This document shows, piece after piece, positions 44,333-58,096 of a stretch of 64,000 nt of DNA (positions within the stretch are counted from its first letter, which is position 1; each line of letters begins with the position of its first letter). The DNA comes from Dirofilaria immitis (Eukaryota; Nematoda; Chromadorea; Rhabditida; Onchocercidae). The notes beneath the pieces were generated by a model that was not told where the DNA came from, searched no databases, and saw nothing but the letters and a program-made list of their open reading frames with translations. Position numbers and translations under genes: made by a program. Where the stretch lies: the NCBI GenBank assembly GCA_024305405.1, contig JAKNDB010000085.1:310001-374000 (forward strand), in the 5' to 3' direction.

Positions 44333-47300
44333 GATAATATCTCTCGAGACATTTGCTCATTCTCATTTCCTTTTTCAAAGCTATTCATCCTTTCGGGCCT
44401 AACACCATCAATATTCATCCTAAGGCTGTCATATATTGGCCAAAAGAAGAAGCCATTCCTTTAGTTTCTATTTGGCACTAATTCACTTTGACTCAATTCA
44501 ATTTGATATAAATAACTTTAACATAGTCTCGTGGGACTTGATTATCATTTCGATCTTTTTAAAGTATCCTTTATCCGTTAAGAAAAATACAATACTCATC
44601 TTGCATTAAGTCCAATTGATAATTTAATCAATCATTTATTTGCTATTTATTTTTGAATATGATAAAATCAAATTTTGAATAGATATATATATAGTACTGA
44701 TGAAATAGAAATATATATATATATATATCAACGAAATAATTTAGTAATAAGAAAATTATTATTTATTAGCTTAAATAAGTTTATTTAAAATTTATTTGGA
44801 TTAATTTAAATTTAAACTTATTTAATGATGGTATAATTAAATTGAATAAAATTTAGGTCCGATGAAATAGAAATATATTGAATGAATGGGTCTTCTATTC
44901 AAACAATTTTCTTCTCTTTCATTTTTATACTCATTTCCTCTCTTTCCATTAAAATTTCTAAGACTGTCATTTACTATTAATTATTGATTAGAAAGAAAGA
45001 AATTATGAATACTTCAATTGAATCATCAAATTATGAATGCATCAGTTGAATCATCGTTGAAGTTTTAAATATCAATTTGATTCATTGTATTACTACTACT
45101 ACTACCACTACAACAACAACAATCTACTACAACAACAATTATTACTAATTTGACTATTGCTACAACCATCCGGAATTGTACGACAATGATTTGCATAGGA
45201 GCGCAAAAGAGGTCATCGAATATTTAAAATGACAAAGCGGAAATTATTTCTTCCATTGTGTAGATAGACTTAATTGCTTTTTTTTTTTTTTTTTTTAATG
45301 ATACCATAGATCGATTTTTGAATTCGTTTTTAAAAATATTTCAAATTTGCTAAAAATGAATTTATTATTTCGATGAGCTATTCTATAGCAGTTATATTAA
45401 TGATGAGCTGTCTGATGATGAGCTATATCCTATGTAGAATAAATTCAAACATTACATTGGAATGATAATGTTTGAATTTTAAATGAATAAATGATGAAGA
45501 TAAAAGAGACTAGACAATCCAGATGTTTATAGAGACTTAGTTAGTTAGAAGGATAGGTTAGCATCATACCTAATCCTTCAAGCTTCCGTTTGTTTTACAT
45601 CCAATTTACTCTTGCTATGTAAATATTCTCATCCACTCACTCATTCGAGCAAATAACCGACTCACCTTTACAACCTTTCCACTCATACCTTCCCTTGAAA
45701 TATCATCTTTCCAATTTCCATCATTGACTTTATTGGAATAGCTAAGTTGTACATCGATTTTTAATTGCCATCTTTTCAACAGCATTTTTTAGTCTTCCAT
45801 TAACAAATCAACTTATTCGGAAAAGTTGATTTATCAGATTGTGTAATCACTACTATAACAGTCATTATCTTCTAGTAAATTATCATCTATTAATCTGGTT
45901 ATTTGTTGGAATACAGTTTGATAGATGCTTCATACCTTTGATCTTTTCTAAACAATTTTTCATATCACTACCTTATCAATTAATTTCAATTTTATTGTCT
46001 AAACAATTTCTGCTAATTTTCAAGTGAAAGACTTTCGAGACTTTTTGAGACAAAATATTGCGATTCTTTGAATAATTCAATATTTGCTATTATCTTTTCT
46101 TTTTCCAAAATTTCCCATCCATTTATAAGCTTTCTGAAATATTCCCATTTATTTCTTTAGAATTATGGATTATGCTAATTTCATTTCTCATAAAATGATT
46201 ATAGTATTTCTTTCTGTTCAATAAATACTTACTTTAAAAAGATTTTTATTGTAAAAATTTTGAAAACCGTCCAATTTTCAAATCAATGATAATATTAATC
46301 ATACCTCTTATCAAAGCATCCATTTACATTTATATATCCTAAAGATAGGATAGAAATCATTCTGTATTTATCTATCAACTATCATTCATTTCCATCGTTT
46401 TTCTTATCTATTAAATCAGCATAACAAAAGATATATTTGAGTTGAAGTAAGCTTCTTTCGATCTCATCTCATTTTATCTTACCTGTAAATTGAATTAATA
46501 TCATCAATAAAGCATAACGTATCAATAATGCTTTAAATTACACCTATCCCTTATTTTACATGTATCAATTTTTCATATCAAACCTTTAAATCACTCTATC
46601 ATTCTTAATAATCTTCCGAATCAAAAATAAAACATCCAAATTTACAGCTAAATGGATAGAAGTACTGTAAATAGGTATAAATATGTCAAGTATGACTTCA
46701 ATGAAGAAATCTTGAAAAAACGTTGTCTTTTTTTAGAGAGAAATTTGATGTGCATAAGATATTTTTATAAAATATTGCATTATTTAATTTTATTTGCATA
46801 AACTGCAAACACTTATTAGAATTCAAAATTTCATAAAATAAATGTAAAAATGGATAGTTTGTCATTTTCGTAACTCATCGTAATTTATCATTATATAATT
46901 CGCAAATTTTATTATAATGGATGGATCGTTTCAAATTATACAAAAAAAAAAAAAAAGAGAATTATCAAACAGTTCTTTAATTTAAAGTAGTTTCTTCTCG
47001 AAATTAAAATTGTTCATTTTCGAGAATTGCCAATTTTTAAACTTTCATATGTATTTTTATGCCACAATTTTTTGTTTTTGCCTATTAAATAGTATTGAAA
47101 ATTTGAAATTAAATTGGATATATGTATGCTATTATAGTGTAATTCAAATAATTTCAATTCTCTCATTTCTTTCCATTTCATATGTAACTTTTACTTAACT
47201 TCTGATCGTCCGATAATATTCTTTGTGCTTTAATGAGCTATATAGATTGCTGTCTCTTCAGTCAGTCTATCGAAAAAGCTCAAGGACGATCGGTCATCTC

Positions 47301-49453
47301 TTCTCTTCCTCAACTGAATTATTCAAATTTCAATTTACACCGATTTCTTTCTCAAAAATTGATCTTGAAATTGTCATACACTTTCTTTATATTTTTATTT
47401 TTTGATAAGTGACAGCAAGGGCACAAGAAAAGATGAAATATTTAAAATACTAATTTTCAATTATAATTTGATTTGATCATGAATAATCTATTTATATTTC
47501 GAAATATTCTTTAGCTAGAAGCTCAAGAGTGTGATAAGAAGCAAATATATTTGATTCTATATTGTATGTTTTCGAAATGTTGACGAATGAAAATGAAATA
47601 AAAAGATTATGACATGAAGCTTAAAAGTTTTTTTTTTTAATTCAAATTTTAACTGATATCATAACCGATAGCTTTTGAATAACGTGTCTTTTTATCATTC
47701 ATTTGCGTCGGATCTGTCAGACTACAGCATCAGCAGACATAAGGGTGACAATTGTCGTAGCGATAATGTCGCGTGACATATGGTCACATGCCAACGACAC
47801 CGCCCTAATTTTCCACCTCATTAGAGGATAGAAGATAAAAAGAAGTAGTAGTTGTGATGGCAGAAATGGTCATCAAGAAAAATTAGTTAGAACTTATAAA
47901 GTTTGAAATTTGAAATCATCTTACTGGATTACTCATTTCACTTTCTCGATCGTTGCTTCTTTGTTTAGAAGTTCAATTTCTTATTTGTTCATTCATTTAC
48001 ATGATCATGTATCGTTCTCATATTGCCTAATATATTAAATCAACCCGAGAAATTGACCTGATCTTAGCACAAGAGTGAAAAACTTGTTGAATAATGTTCT
48101 TATATATTTTATTAACTTCGACCCACCCAAGAATATTTCACGATGTGTAACCCTTTTTATCAAGCGTGAGTTCCAGAAAACATTCGATTAATTCTCGAGA
48201 AATTCCTTCATAAACATGCACTTCCTGCATCCATGAAAGATAAATGAATGGATGGTTCTCGTTTGTTTACATATTCCTTTCTTGTTCATTTAACAATTTC
48301 GTTTATTTATTTACTTAACAGTTTACTTAACAATATATCCATTATCATTCATATTTTCTCAGCATAATTCTCGAAGTTCTTAAACCCATGAAAGATATTG
48401 GATTAGCTGACGATCCATATGAATAATAGCGCTTTTTTATTAACCTGACGATGATCTTTGATTTTGAATTTTTTTCAACCTTGCATGTATCAAGTTGAAT
48501 TGTTGCCAATTTGTTGAAATGATATTTGACATTTTTAATCTATCAATATATGCATAGGTTAAAAGATATATGCATATATATATATATATGAAAGAGATGG
48601 CCATAGTAATTTAGTTCATCCACCGATCCATCATTAGACAGATGTCAATTTTCAATGCTTATTTTAGTAGTATCCTTTTGGCCATCCATTTCAGAGATAT
48701 CTGATATTATGAAAGTCAATATAAGGCATATGATGTATTATGCAAATAGCCAATAACTACTCGACAGGACATACAATCATTTTACACGATCTACTTACTT
48801 TACTAAACTAATCCTATTTAAAAAAGTTTAAGAATAAACAATCTTACCTGTAATTTTTACATTATCATTCTTTTATCACCTTTGATATCTTATCTTTAAA
48901 ATTTAATTCCACTTATTCTCATTTATCTATCAAAAAAATGCTATTATTATTGATCGATAAAATTTTTAATAAATAATAAGCATTGATTGTTTCAATTGTT
49001 ATCATTTTATGGTTTCACATATTTGAAATTTAATTCTTAACACTTAATAACGATTTATTCATAATCATCCTCTTTAAATAATTATATATTTATTTTAATA
49101 ACTTGAACATATTTTTGCAGAATTTAAATTGTTATCATATCAGTTATCAGATAAAAACATCGTAAAATCAAAAGTATTGAATAAGTAAATGATACACTCT
49201 GTCATATTTTGCTAAATCAATACGTATCAATCGTATTAATCATTTATCATCAATCGTATTATATTTTTGTTGAAGAAAACTTGGAATAAATTAATTTTAC
49301 CTGAAATTTGCTCGGATCATTAATGAATGATATATCATTTTCGAAATTTGAAATTAATCAAAAAAAAAAATATAAAAATATCAATCATTGATAGCGAATA
49401 ATTCATTGCAACTATCTTTTGATTATTGCTAAAATCAAATATTTCTTGCAGAT
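44333..49453. other. Gene-poor stretch with simple repeats
   Basis: About 5.1 kb. It holds (TA)n near 44683-44728, ACT/ACA-type low complexity at about 45090-45150, a T run of about 20 at 45280-45297, poly-A near 46944-46957 and a GC-richer block at 47700-47815. No coding exons that I can support. Confidence 0.5.
47700..47815. promoter_or_regulatory. GC-richer block with clustered E-box-like palindromes
   Basis: In otherwise AT-rich DNA this block has near-balanced composition. It contains GACAATTGTC (perfect 10-bp palindrome), GTGACATATGGTCAC (inverted repeat) and CACATG, so three CANNTG sites lie within about 50 bp. A cis-regulatory element is possible; nothing here proves activity. Confidence 0.3.
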
Positions 49454-52400
49454 ATGGTGATAAAGATGTTTCAAGCACTATCGATAAGAATACTGCCATT
49501 AAGCTTTTGCTGCTTCTCATAGTTGCCATTACGACATCTGATCAATACTACGATCCGACTATGCGAGATTATGTTGAAGCATGTGATGAAATGGCTATGC
49601 TAGCTGGTGATAATTTTTGCAGGGTAATGGTTTTGAACATGATTACCGGTTATCATTGAAAATGAAACATAACTGTTGATATATGAACTAATTGTCCATT
49701 TACCTAGGAATATATAAATTACCGGGAATTTCTTGGGAAACAGGATGAAATAATGATATACTTATATTCGAGATTATATTAATAAATAATTGTTCAATAT
49801 ATAATCCAATTTGATTTATTTAATTCATCAATACTATCAATATAGATAAATTTATATTACATTTCCCATGCAATGTCTTAACACATAATATTTATCAATA
49901 GACAATTATCAATTCTTTTAGGTATTTGACATTTGTTGTCGGGATCGTGCAAAGAATAGATTAAATGGTGATCGCTGTCAATTACCTGATCCAACGAATG
50001 GATGTCAACTTACTCTTGAGGTATATGTCAATCTTTCATCATTTTCTCATGATCCCTTTTTCTCTTTTTTTTCTCATTTTTGATAATCCTATTTATTATA
50101 TTCGTTTGTAGTATATTTGGTGTACCGAAATGCAAATGTCAAAATATATGAAAGAGCGAGCTACTTATCTCTTGACCTTTGCTCTTTTTGTCTTATGGTT
50201 CTTTTTTTTTTTTTTTTTTATTCAAAGAAGAGAAAATTTTTGCAAAATTTTTTTGCATGATCGCTTTAAAAGTTCACTGAATTGAATTCAAATGCTATTG
50301 AATAGCCGTAATCAATAAATATTTGAATGCGATCAAGAGATAATGGACGAATGATGCGATGATATATCGTTTCATTCCTCCATCATTCTCGATTGAAATT
50401 TGAAATTTCCAACTGAATGATAATTGAGAATTAATAGATTGCTCACTTTCACTTCTCTTAATTTCTATTGACTTTCAATAGTTATAATTAGAACGAAAAT
50501 TACACATCACGTTTGAATCTTCCAATTAAGGATATAAATAATGAAGAAAGTATTAATCTCATCAATCATATCGAGAAGTAGCGGATAAATGTGTTGGTCT
50601 CGCGATGTCGCTACATGGCTGACATAATCGAAATAGGCCAAGACAAATAATGATTTATGGTCTTACTTTCTTTCCTAAGTCTACTATTCTACGGTGAACG
50701 AAAAGTTGTAATTTTCCAGATGACCTTAAAGTAATCGCTGAATAACTCTCATATTTAATAATTAATGAATTAAGAAGCGATTGTAGAGAACGCAGAAAGA
50801 ATCGTCGAATGTGGAACTGTTATACAATTCGATTCGTCTACGACGACTGAAAATACATGTCGTAGGAAGAGTTGATAATCTGAGCGATTACAAATGCATG
50901 TTATGGGAGGAGTGGTAATCTAAGCAATTGAAAATCGAAAATGTATATCGTAGGAGAAGTGATAAGAAGAAAAAATATCTTTCTGAAGAAAATACATAAT
51001 AATCGATGATGAGAAACTTTGCATCTATAAATTTATCCAAAAATTGCTAGCCAAAGGAAATACCGTATGCAAATAGGCCTGTATGGCTGATCGATGATAG
51101 AGAACTGAGTTCTTCCGAATTATTATTCCTTAAAATATTTTTATACGAGAACGATAGAAATGAACGTTTCCTATCGTTGAGATTTAATAAAACAATTTGT
51201 CCTTGAACATCCAATTGAAGAAGCGTTCCATCTTTTCTTGTTCCTTCTGTTTTGTCTTATATTTTTATGTCCCGAAAAAGTTGCTCGAATTCCAACTGTC
51301 AGATATTTCGATAGAATATTTCTACAAAGTCAAGCAATACAGGTATAATAATAACAATAATGATAAAAAGGCATGTTTGAGATATCATCATCTATCGTAA
51401 AACTTCATGACTTCACAATATTCTAAATTAAATCAAAACTTTAGGGTAATGTGGAATTTCTACGATGTCGAGCTTATAATTGTACTCCTGAGGTGACAAC
51501 TACTACCACCACAACAACAACAACAACAACAACAGCACGTGCACTTCTTCTAAGTTCCTCATCAATTGGTAAGGTTTCAATTTTTGCTAATAAAGTTCCA
51601 CATTAGACTTATATTTAGGTCTTACATAAATCTGAATAACGGATAAAATTATGTCAAAATTGATCTGGCAGCTAAAATGATCTGACAGATAAAATTATGT
51701 CAAGATTCCATAATTCTCGCTCTCACCTAAATCTTCAGACTCACGACTAAGTTCCTAAACAACCGACTTCATTTCGACCTGAACACATTAATTTGCATTT
51801 TAGTTACGTAAAGAGTTTAAACACTAACTGATAATGTAACTGAACACTTTCATCACTTCTCCATCGTAATATCTTTTATGTTAGCAACAATTGGTACATC
51901 ATCTTCTGACCGTTTGTAGAATCTAATGATCTGTCACGTTTTATCTTCTAATTTTAGATGAGAAAAAATCGTCATCCTTTTCCTTCTTTTAAAAGGTCAA
52001 ATTGTCAGGGTCAATTAGAATTTCAATTATTTTTTAGTTTCATTGCAAATTTATGCGATAAAATTAGCAAATTCTACAGTTAGCCAATCACTGCTTAATC
52101 CGTCAATTTTATAAAAGCATTCCTGGATGTAATGCATATCAGGTTATCAAATGCTTTTTCAACAATGATCCATTCTTTGTTCGACATGTCTAAGATATGA
52201 ATGAAACACCTGAAAAGATAGGAATCAGATGTAATCGTTTAATTTTACTAAAAAATTATTCAATTAATTGTTTCAAAACAGCTTTACCGTTCGCAGCTCT
52301 TTAACGATTCTTTTAAAATAACTTCGCGAATTTTTAACGATGATGACAAGCTATGCCAACATCAAAAATTATTGAAACTGACTGATTCTATTTGTGGTGG

Positions 52401-52834
52401 AAGCTCGAGTGTCACATTTTACATACAAAACATAAAATACTGGAATGTGTCATCAGCGAATACATGTCCGGAAGAATGATGCATAAATTGTTTGAATCAT
52501 TTGAGCGTGAAATGAAGGAGGAAGGAAGACACCTTATTATATCAGAAAATAACAACGGCATCGCGGATATTACCACTGGACACGATGCGACCCTTTTTCA
52601 TCGGTTAATCCTTCTCAGCTGTTACCATAGCGACCTTCAAATGTGACTACAAAGAAAAGGAAAGGAATGAGTGAAAGTAGTAAGGTGAAATCTTCGAGGG
52701 AAGGTAATTTCTAAAATTACTTATTAATTTAACTCAAGGAATCTTTCATTGCAGGTATCAAGGCAGGTGCATTTATTACCGTAATCACATTTGTCGCAAT
52801 ATTTCAATTAACCTTCAGGCAATACTGTCATTAG
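49454..52834 (+). CDS. Cysteine-rich secreted/membrane-anchored protein with Thr-rich stalk
   Basis: Exons 49454-49623, 49922-50020, 51445-51568, 52755-52834. Exons 2 to 4 join in perfect phase. A signal peptide (KLLLLLIVAITTSDQ) precedes an ectodomain with eight Cys (EACDEM, DNFCR, DICCRD, RCQLPD, NGCQL, LRCRAYNC). Then come about 13 consecutive Thr, encoded mostly by an ACA run, which form a probable O-glycosylated stalk. A C-terminal hydrophobic segment (AFITVITFVAIFQLTF) ends RQYCH. This could be a type I membrane protein or a GPI-anchor precursor. The ATG 49454-49456 lies just after a TTGCAG acceptor, but its frame meets the signal-peptide frame only if one base is added near CTGCC (49493-49497). 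I do not recognise the family. Confidence 0.72.
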
Positions 52835-55619
52835 ACATTATTCTCCTAAATGTCTTCTTTCATTTTGGTGAGTATTTTCCTACGCTTCATTAGAAATTAT
52901 TGAAGTAAAATTTTTGAAGTAAGATATCTTATACGTTCTCTACTGTATTATCATTATATCAATTCTATAATATGGAAGAATGAAAAGAGAGATAATAACT
53001 AATTCGACGTATCCGATATTTTTGTAAATTATTTTCAATTAAATTTTCAATCTAATCAGAGAACATTTATAATTTCTTTTTATTTTATAAGATTTTAATA
53101 ATTTGTCCAATTTTTGTCAAAAATGATTCAACTGTTATATTTTGTTGTAGGAATTTAGTCTTGAAAAGTATTATGAATAGTAGAGAAAATAATATATTTT
53201 AGATTGACTTCTCATATCAGCTATGATAACATATAGTGAAACAATGTCTTGAATATTTTAGATTAACTTCTCATATCAATCACGATAATATACGACGAAA
53301 ACAATGTCTTCTCTGGTTAAATATTCGTTTTGATTATCTATCAACTTAAAAAAGCTTACTTATAATCAGACTTTATTTTCCTGTTATGTGAAATAGCAAA
53401 CTTTGCATTTATCCAGACGAGAAATGACTTGACTGATAATGATCAGTAGCAAATCATCAATATCTATACATCTTCAATATTTCAGCTCATATTATCTTGA
53501 GAATTCTTACTTAAGCACTGTCCTACGTCCTACGGCTTCTTCTACCAATGATCATTTATTACATCCTGATAAGGATAAACGGTGTCTGTCTATCCTTTGT
53601 TGCATTCTATTTCACTTAGCAAAATTATCAGATTAATATCAGATTCTACGTATGAAAAAAATCAGCGTAACTTGTGCAATGAGGCAACAATGCAACTCAT
53701 GTTATTTTTGGTCATCTAGGCTCTAATCACTAATCCATCATAATACCAACATTGATAAGTCCATCTTTCCTTTGATAACAAATAATATATCTCATTTAAC
53801 TTTTATTGATAGCATTAAAATAACCTATATATTGCTTTTTCTTTCTTTTATACTTCGTATGCATAGTATTGAAGTTTCTTATTTGTAAATATTTTTCATC
53901 TCTGATACGGAAGTGATTTTTATCACTCTTTTCCAAAGTCTCGGATTTAAGAGATGATGTTAACTGCTGCTTAGATTTTGGTGATTCCTGGAATAAGGTC
54001 CAGGCTAATGAAATGATAGATATAATTATGATAGAAATGAAGAAATTAAAAAGAATTTCCTAAAACTTATTGCAAAATTAAAAAAAGAAAACTTATCAGT
54101 TTTTCTTTTATCAGCTTGCTATAACTTGTTCAAGAATTAACATATCTATTTTTAAGGAATCATTCTAAACAAATGTAGTGACCATTGGTCAAATTGATTT
54201 TACGACATGCTGATCACATATAGTCAACGATGATCCCGGAAAACTTCACATTTTCATATTGTTCAATCTTATATTATTCCGTTCCGTTTTGTTACCCTTT
54301 ATTCTGTTATATTCTATTTTTTCATAAATATTCCATACCATTATCATTTATCAATGATCTGCTCAGGAGTGTAGCAGTTTTAACGAAATAATGCTAAAAA
54401 AATGGATATTTATTGAAAATCATGTTTAATATTGTTGATGTTTCATTTAAAATTTGTTTGTTTGTTTGTTGTTGTGATAGTAATATCAATGAAGTTGATT
54501 AATTAGATATACCTCCATTTTTTTTTTTGATACATTTGGTCAAGCTTTATCATTTACGGCAAATAAGTCTTATCAATTTTTTTTGTTGCAATCTTTGATA
54601 ATTATTTGTTAGCATCATCAATTCCATGTCATATAATTATATTTTGATTTTTGTTGGAGAAAAGAAATGGCGCTATCAAAGAGGATCTCATGCTCGGAAC
54701 AATGAAATTGGTATTATCTTGAACGGATCACGCGGCAAATACAAATTGGACATCTTTTCCTTCTTGAAATTTGTTGAATTCCAAGATAACATTTTAATAG
54801 TAATTTATGCATATTTTGAGATGACGAAAATTTGATGGAAATATGGAGCTACCGTATTTTCAAACTCATATAAGATTTATTCTGTGATTCAAAATTACTA
54901 CAATATTCAGAAATCCAATGAGTTCTACTTATGTTCTCCGTTCTCGTATTTATTTGCGATTATTATTGATGAAATGTTTTTCATTTAATATTTTTATTTA
55001 AATATATTTATTCGCAATCTTTTCATCCATAGTATACGCATAATATGAATGCTTTGTAGAATTTCAGAAAAAAAAAACAAACGTAACTTACGCTTCAGCA
55101 CTATCAGTCTAGTAAAACGTATCAATAAAGATTATGAAATTTTTATAATTCTTATTCTCATTTTCTATTTTTAAATTCTATCACACTTACCATTTTCATT
55201 TTCATGATTATTTCATTATCTTTAATTCATCGTGAACTATAGGATTTCTTAAAGTTTTACATTTCTGAACTTTTATTTTTTTTTCATAACTGAAAGTTAC
55301 ATAGAAATTACATTATTATATATGTTATCGTCATTTATCAATTTTTGTGATTTAATTTGCTTCTTCTTTCTAAATCATCTTGATCGCTAGATTAGGAATG
55401 AGAGATTGAAATAATAATTAAATTTGCTTCTCACTTCTAATATTAATAATAATGATGAGAATTTGTCCATTATCAATTGGTTCGATGATTTCATATTGCG
55501 TAAAAATTATTGCTGTTCATATTACGTGAAAAGTAGGTCAAGTGAAGAAATTCTCTGATTCCAAACAAAAAAAAAAAAAAAAGAAGGAATTTTGCCATAC
55601 TTTGAGTTCAATTATATAA
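52835..55619. other. Intergenic, no gene recognised
   Basis: About 2.8 kb AT-rich. It contains an imperfect two-copy repeat of about 60 bp at 53200-53312 (ATTTTAGATTGACTTCTCAT and a diverged second copy). The ORF at 53439-53636 has no supporting features. Confidence 0.5.
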
Positions 55620-56921
55620 TTATGTTGAACTTTCCTCTTCTGAATCTAACGATTCTTTTGCATCGAATTCTCTTCTTCTGAATCCAACAATTCTTTTGCA
55701 TTTCTGCATGCAAACGTTACTTCTTGAAATATGAAATGAAATTTCGAGCGCGTCTTCACAACTTACGAATAAATTAATAATTATTGCGTTACATAAAGTA
55801 TTATTCTTGGATCAACGGTCAGTGAATCTTAGCTATCATGTCGAGTTTCTTTCCAAAATAATATATGAAATTGAGTATGGCGAAATTATTATTGGTTTAA
55901 ATGTAGATCATAAATGACCACAAATATCATTCGGTTTCGAACGGTGGCAATAGCAATCATCAAAATATCCCCGTTTAAATTCTCCTAATCAAATCTCCTA
56001 CTGATTTGATTGTCGTGATTTTAGACCGATCGATCAATTGCAAGTAAAAAGTGGAAAAAGTATCCTTGATTGTTGCGTGTTTGAAATACCTCACAATCAT
56101 TTTTAGATCATAGCAAAATATCCAGGTAGTACTGATGACTAATAAAAGATGATTTTGTTTAAGCACTGTTTGCCTATTGCAGCATCGTGGATTATTTCAT
56201 TTTTAATATGACAATGATATGATAAGAATTTTCGTAGAATTAATCGTTGATCTACTAGTATCAGAATAATCAAAAAAAAACTTTTTTACAATATTCTGTT
56301 CGGTTTTTGATAGCGACAGCAAAAGATATTGGAATCTATGCAATTATTTGTAATAAATTACTTTTAATTAAAATAATCATTCCTTCAAACTCACCTGCAC
56401 AGGTAACCAGATAGTGTTTTCATGACGACCCAATGGATAAATAACTGAACATAACAATTTCTAATTAATAGCTAATTTAAAATAAATAAATGAATGTGAT
56501 CTGAAACGATCGTCAAAATGCAGTGATTATCAAAGCGTCTTCTTATCATCTACGATATCTGTATCAATCCGTATTATTATGCCAATGAATTCAATACGAA
56601 AAAGAATACAATAAATATCGAAAAAATATACGAAGTCAAGTCATTCTGTAAATAACAGTAGAAGCCGTGCATTTCTACTCTTACTGATGAATAATGCTGA
56701 TAATCCTATATCCAATAAATGATAATGATATCACAATCGGTTGTTTAACATATACTGAATTTGACGTCAATAAAGAGACATAATCTGATAAAATATTTAT
56801 TGCTGACAATTATTAGTCAGGTTTCAATTGTATCGATACGATGATTAGAAATATAAAACTCAGACTAATAAGCATACCTGTATTACCTTCAGACGTAAAG
56901 TGTCCGTTTTTCTTCTTTCAT
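55620..56921 (-). CDS. Probable small acidic protein gene (reconstructed, unidentified)
   Basis: Minus-strand exons, 5' to 3': 56878-56921, 56395-56444, one near 56080-56150 ending GTGAG|GTATTT, and 55620-55703. ATG (56919-56921) follows a GCAG acceptor suited to trans-splicing. Donors GTATGC and GTGAGT are good. Exon 2 reads IYPLGRHENTIWLPVQ. Exon 3 contains YDLKMIV. The last exon is a two-fold tandem acidic repeat, NAKELLDSEEE then DAKESLDSEEE, followed by SST and TAA. Phases agree between exons 1-2 and 3-4. Three 1-nt corrections are needed: in the A5 run of exon 1, within exon 3, and between the two acidic repeats. The product is about 75 residues with no signal peptide; a nuclear or cytosolic acidic protein is likely. 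I do not recognise the family. The reconstruction is tentative. Confidence 0.4.
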
Positions 56922-57962
56922 ATCATCATTTTATCTGCTTTCATGAAAAGATTTTTGTAATTCGCAACTTCCATGAACTTCAATCTATCTTGTCCAATCA
57001 AAGAAATCAATCGATACGTGAATAATATAGAATCGAGAAATAATCATTGAAAGGCTTTCATACCATGTTTCTAATTTTCATTAATTTACAACATATAAGT
57101 TTTAAATGATTTCCAATAAATGATATTGGAATTTTTCTGAATGTGACAATGTGCCAACAGATGGACAAATCAATGGGATCAGATAACTCTTGCAATCCTC
57201 ACCAAAAGTTCAATAGTTTCGTTATTTGAAGGTCATCCATATTTTCTCGACTTTTCTTCCTTATGTCACATTTTTCAATGTCAAATTTACTGATATGAAT
57301 AGACGATAGTGCTGTTTTCAGGATATACATATGTTTGATTGTAGCGTATTGTTCTGACAAATTCATTATGGAAAGTTATATGCACCCGAGATTATGTCAC
57401 TATTAAAGCGCTATTGTCAGATAACTAATTTCCAGATAATAGACACTGTCTGAATGAAATTTCCTATATAAACGACCAGGGAATCGATCTAATTAACAGC
57501 TATTTGTTATAGAATACTTGGTACTTATTTAATTAGATGGATTCTTTATCGAATATATTTAGATGGCTTTCTACGGCATCTTTACTTTTCCTCTTTCGAC
57601 GCTCTTGACCAAGTCCCGAGATTATAAATATTAGTTAAGGCCTAAGTTCTATAACATTTAGACGGCTATTTCAAAATTGCATTTCTATAAACTAGCAAAA
57701 TTATAAAACGGAAAAGCTGCGATGCTAATAAAATTAACAATTACAAATTTTTTATCATCTAGCAGATATCGGAAAAATACCAATGAAAACATCAATGAAG
57801 AAATTGACTCTTGAGGGAAGTTATAAAGATCACAAGGTTAGGCAAAAACAAAATAACTGTTTATTTCTTTAATAATTGAATGACGAATTTTTTTATTGAT
57901 TATTTCATATTGGAAATCAATGACAATTTGCAATATCTTCAATGATAAACAAAAAAGTATGC

Positions 57963-58096
57963 GTCATAACATATTGTATTATGATTGCAATCATGTCAAA
58001 TTACGGTCACAGATGATCGAGATCGATTCCTGAAAATATTGTATCATGATTTCGATCATATCAAATTATGGTGTCAGATGATCAAGATTAATTTCT
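57963..58096. repeat. Two-copy direct repeat (~65 bp)
   Basis: Two adjacent diverged copies share ATATTGTAT, ATGAT, CAATCAT/CGATCAT, TCAAATTA and CAGATGATC-AGAT-ATT. This is an old local duplication. Confidence 0.7.

Noticed and set aside
46480..49315. Minus-strand CAG|GTAAG-type motifs near 46485, 48848 and 49303 resembling recursive splice (ratchet) sites
   Set aside because: Such 8-mers are expected a few times by chance in this length, and no minus-strand host gene with flanking exons was found.
52392..52646. 84-codon ORF in intron 3 of the Thr-stalk gene
   Set aside because: Open by chance as far as I can tell. It has no domain, no signal peptide and no splice context, and the flanking exons join in phase without it.
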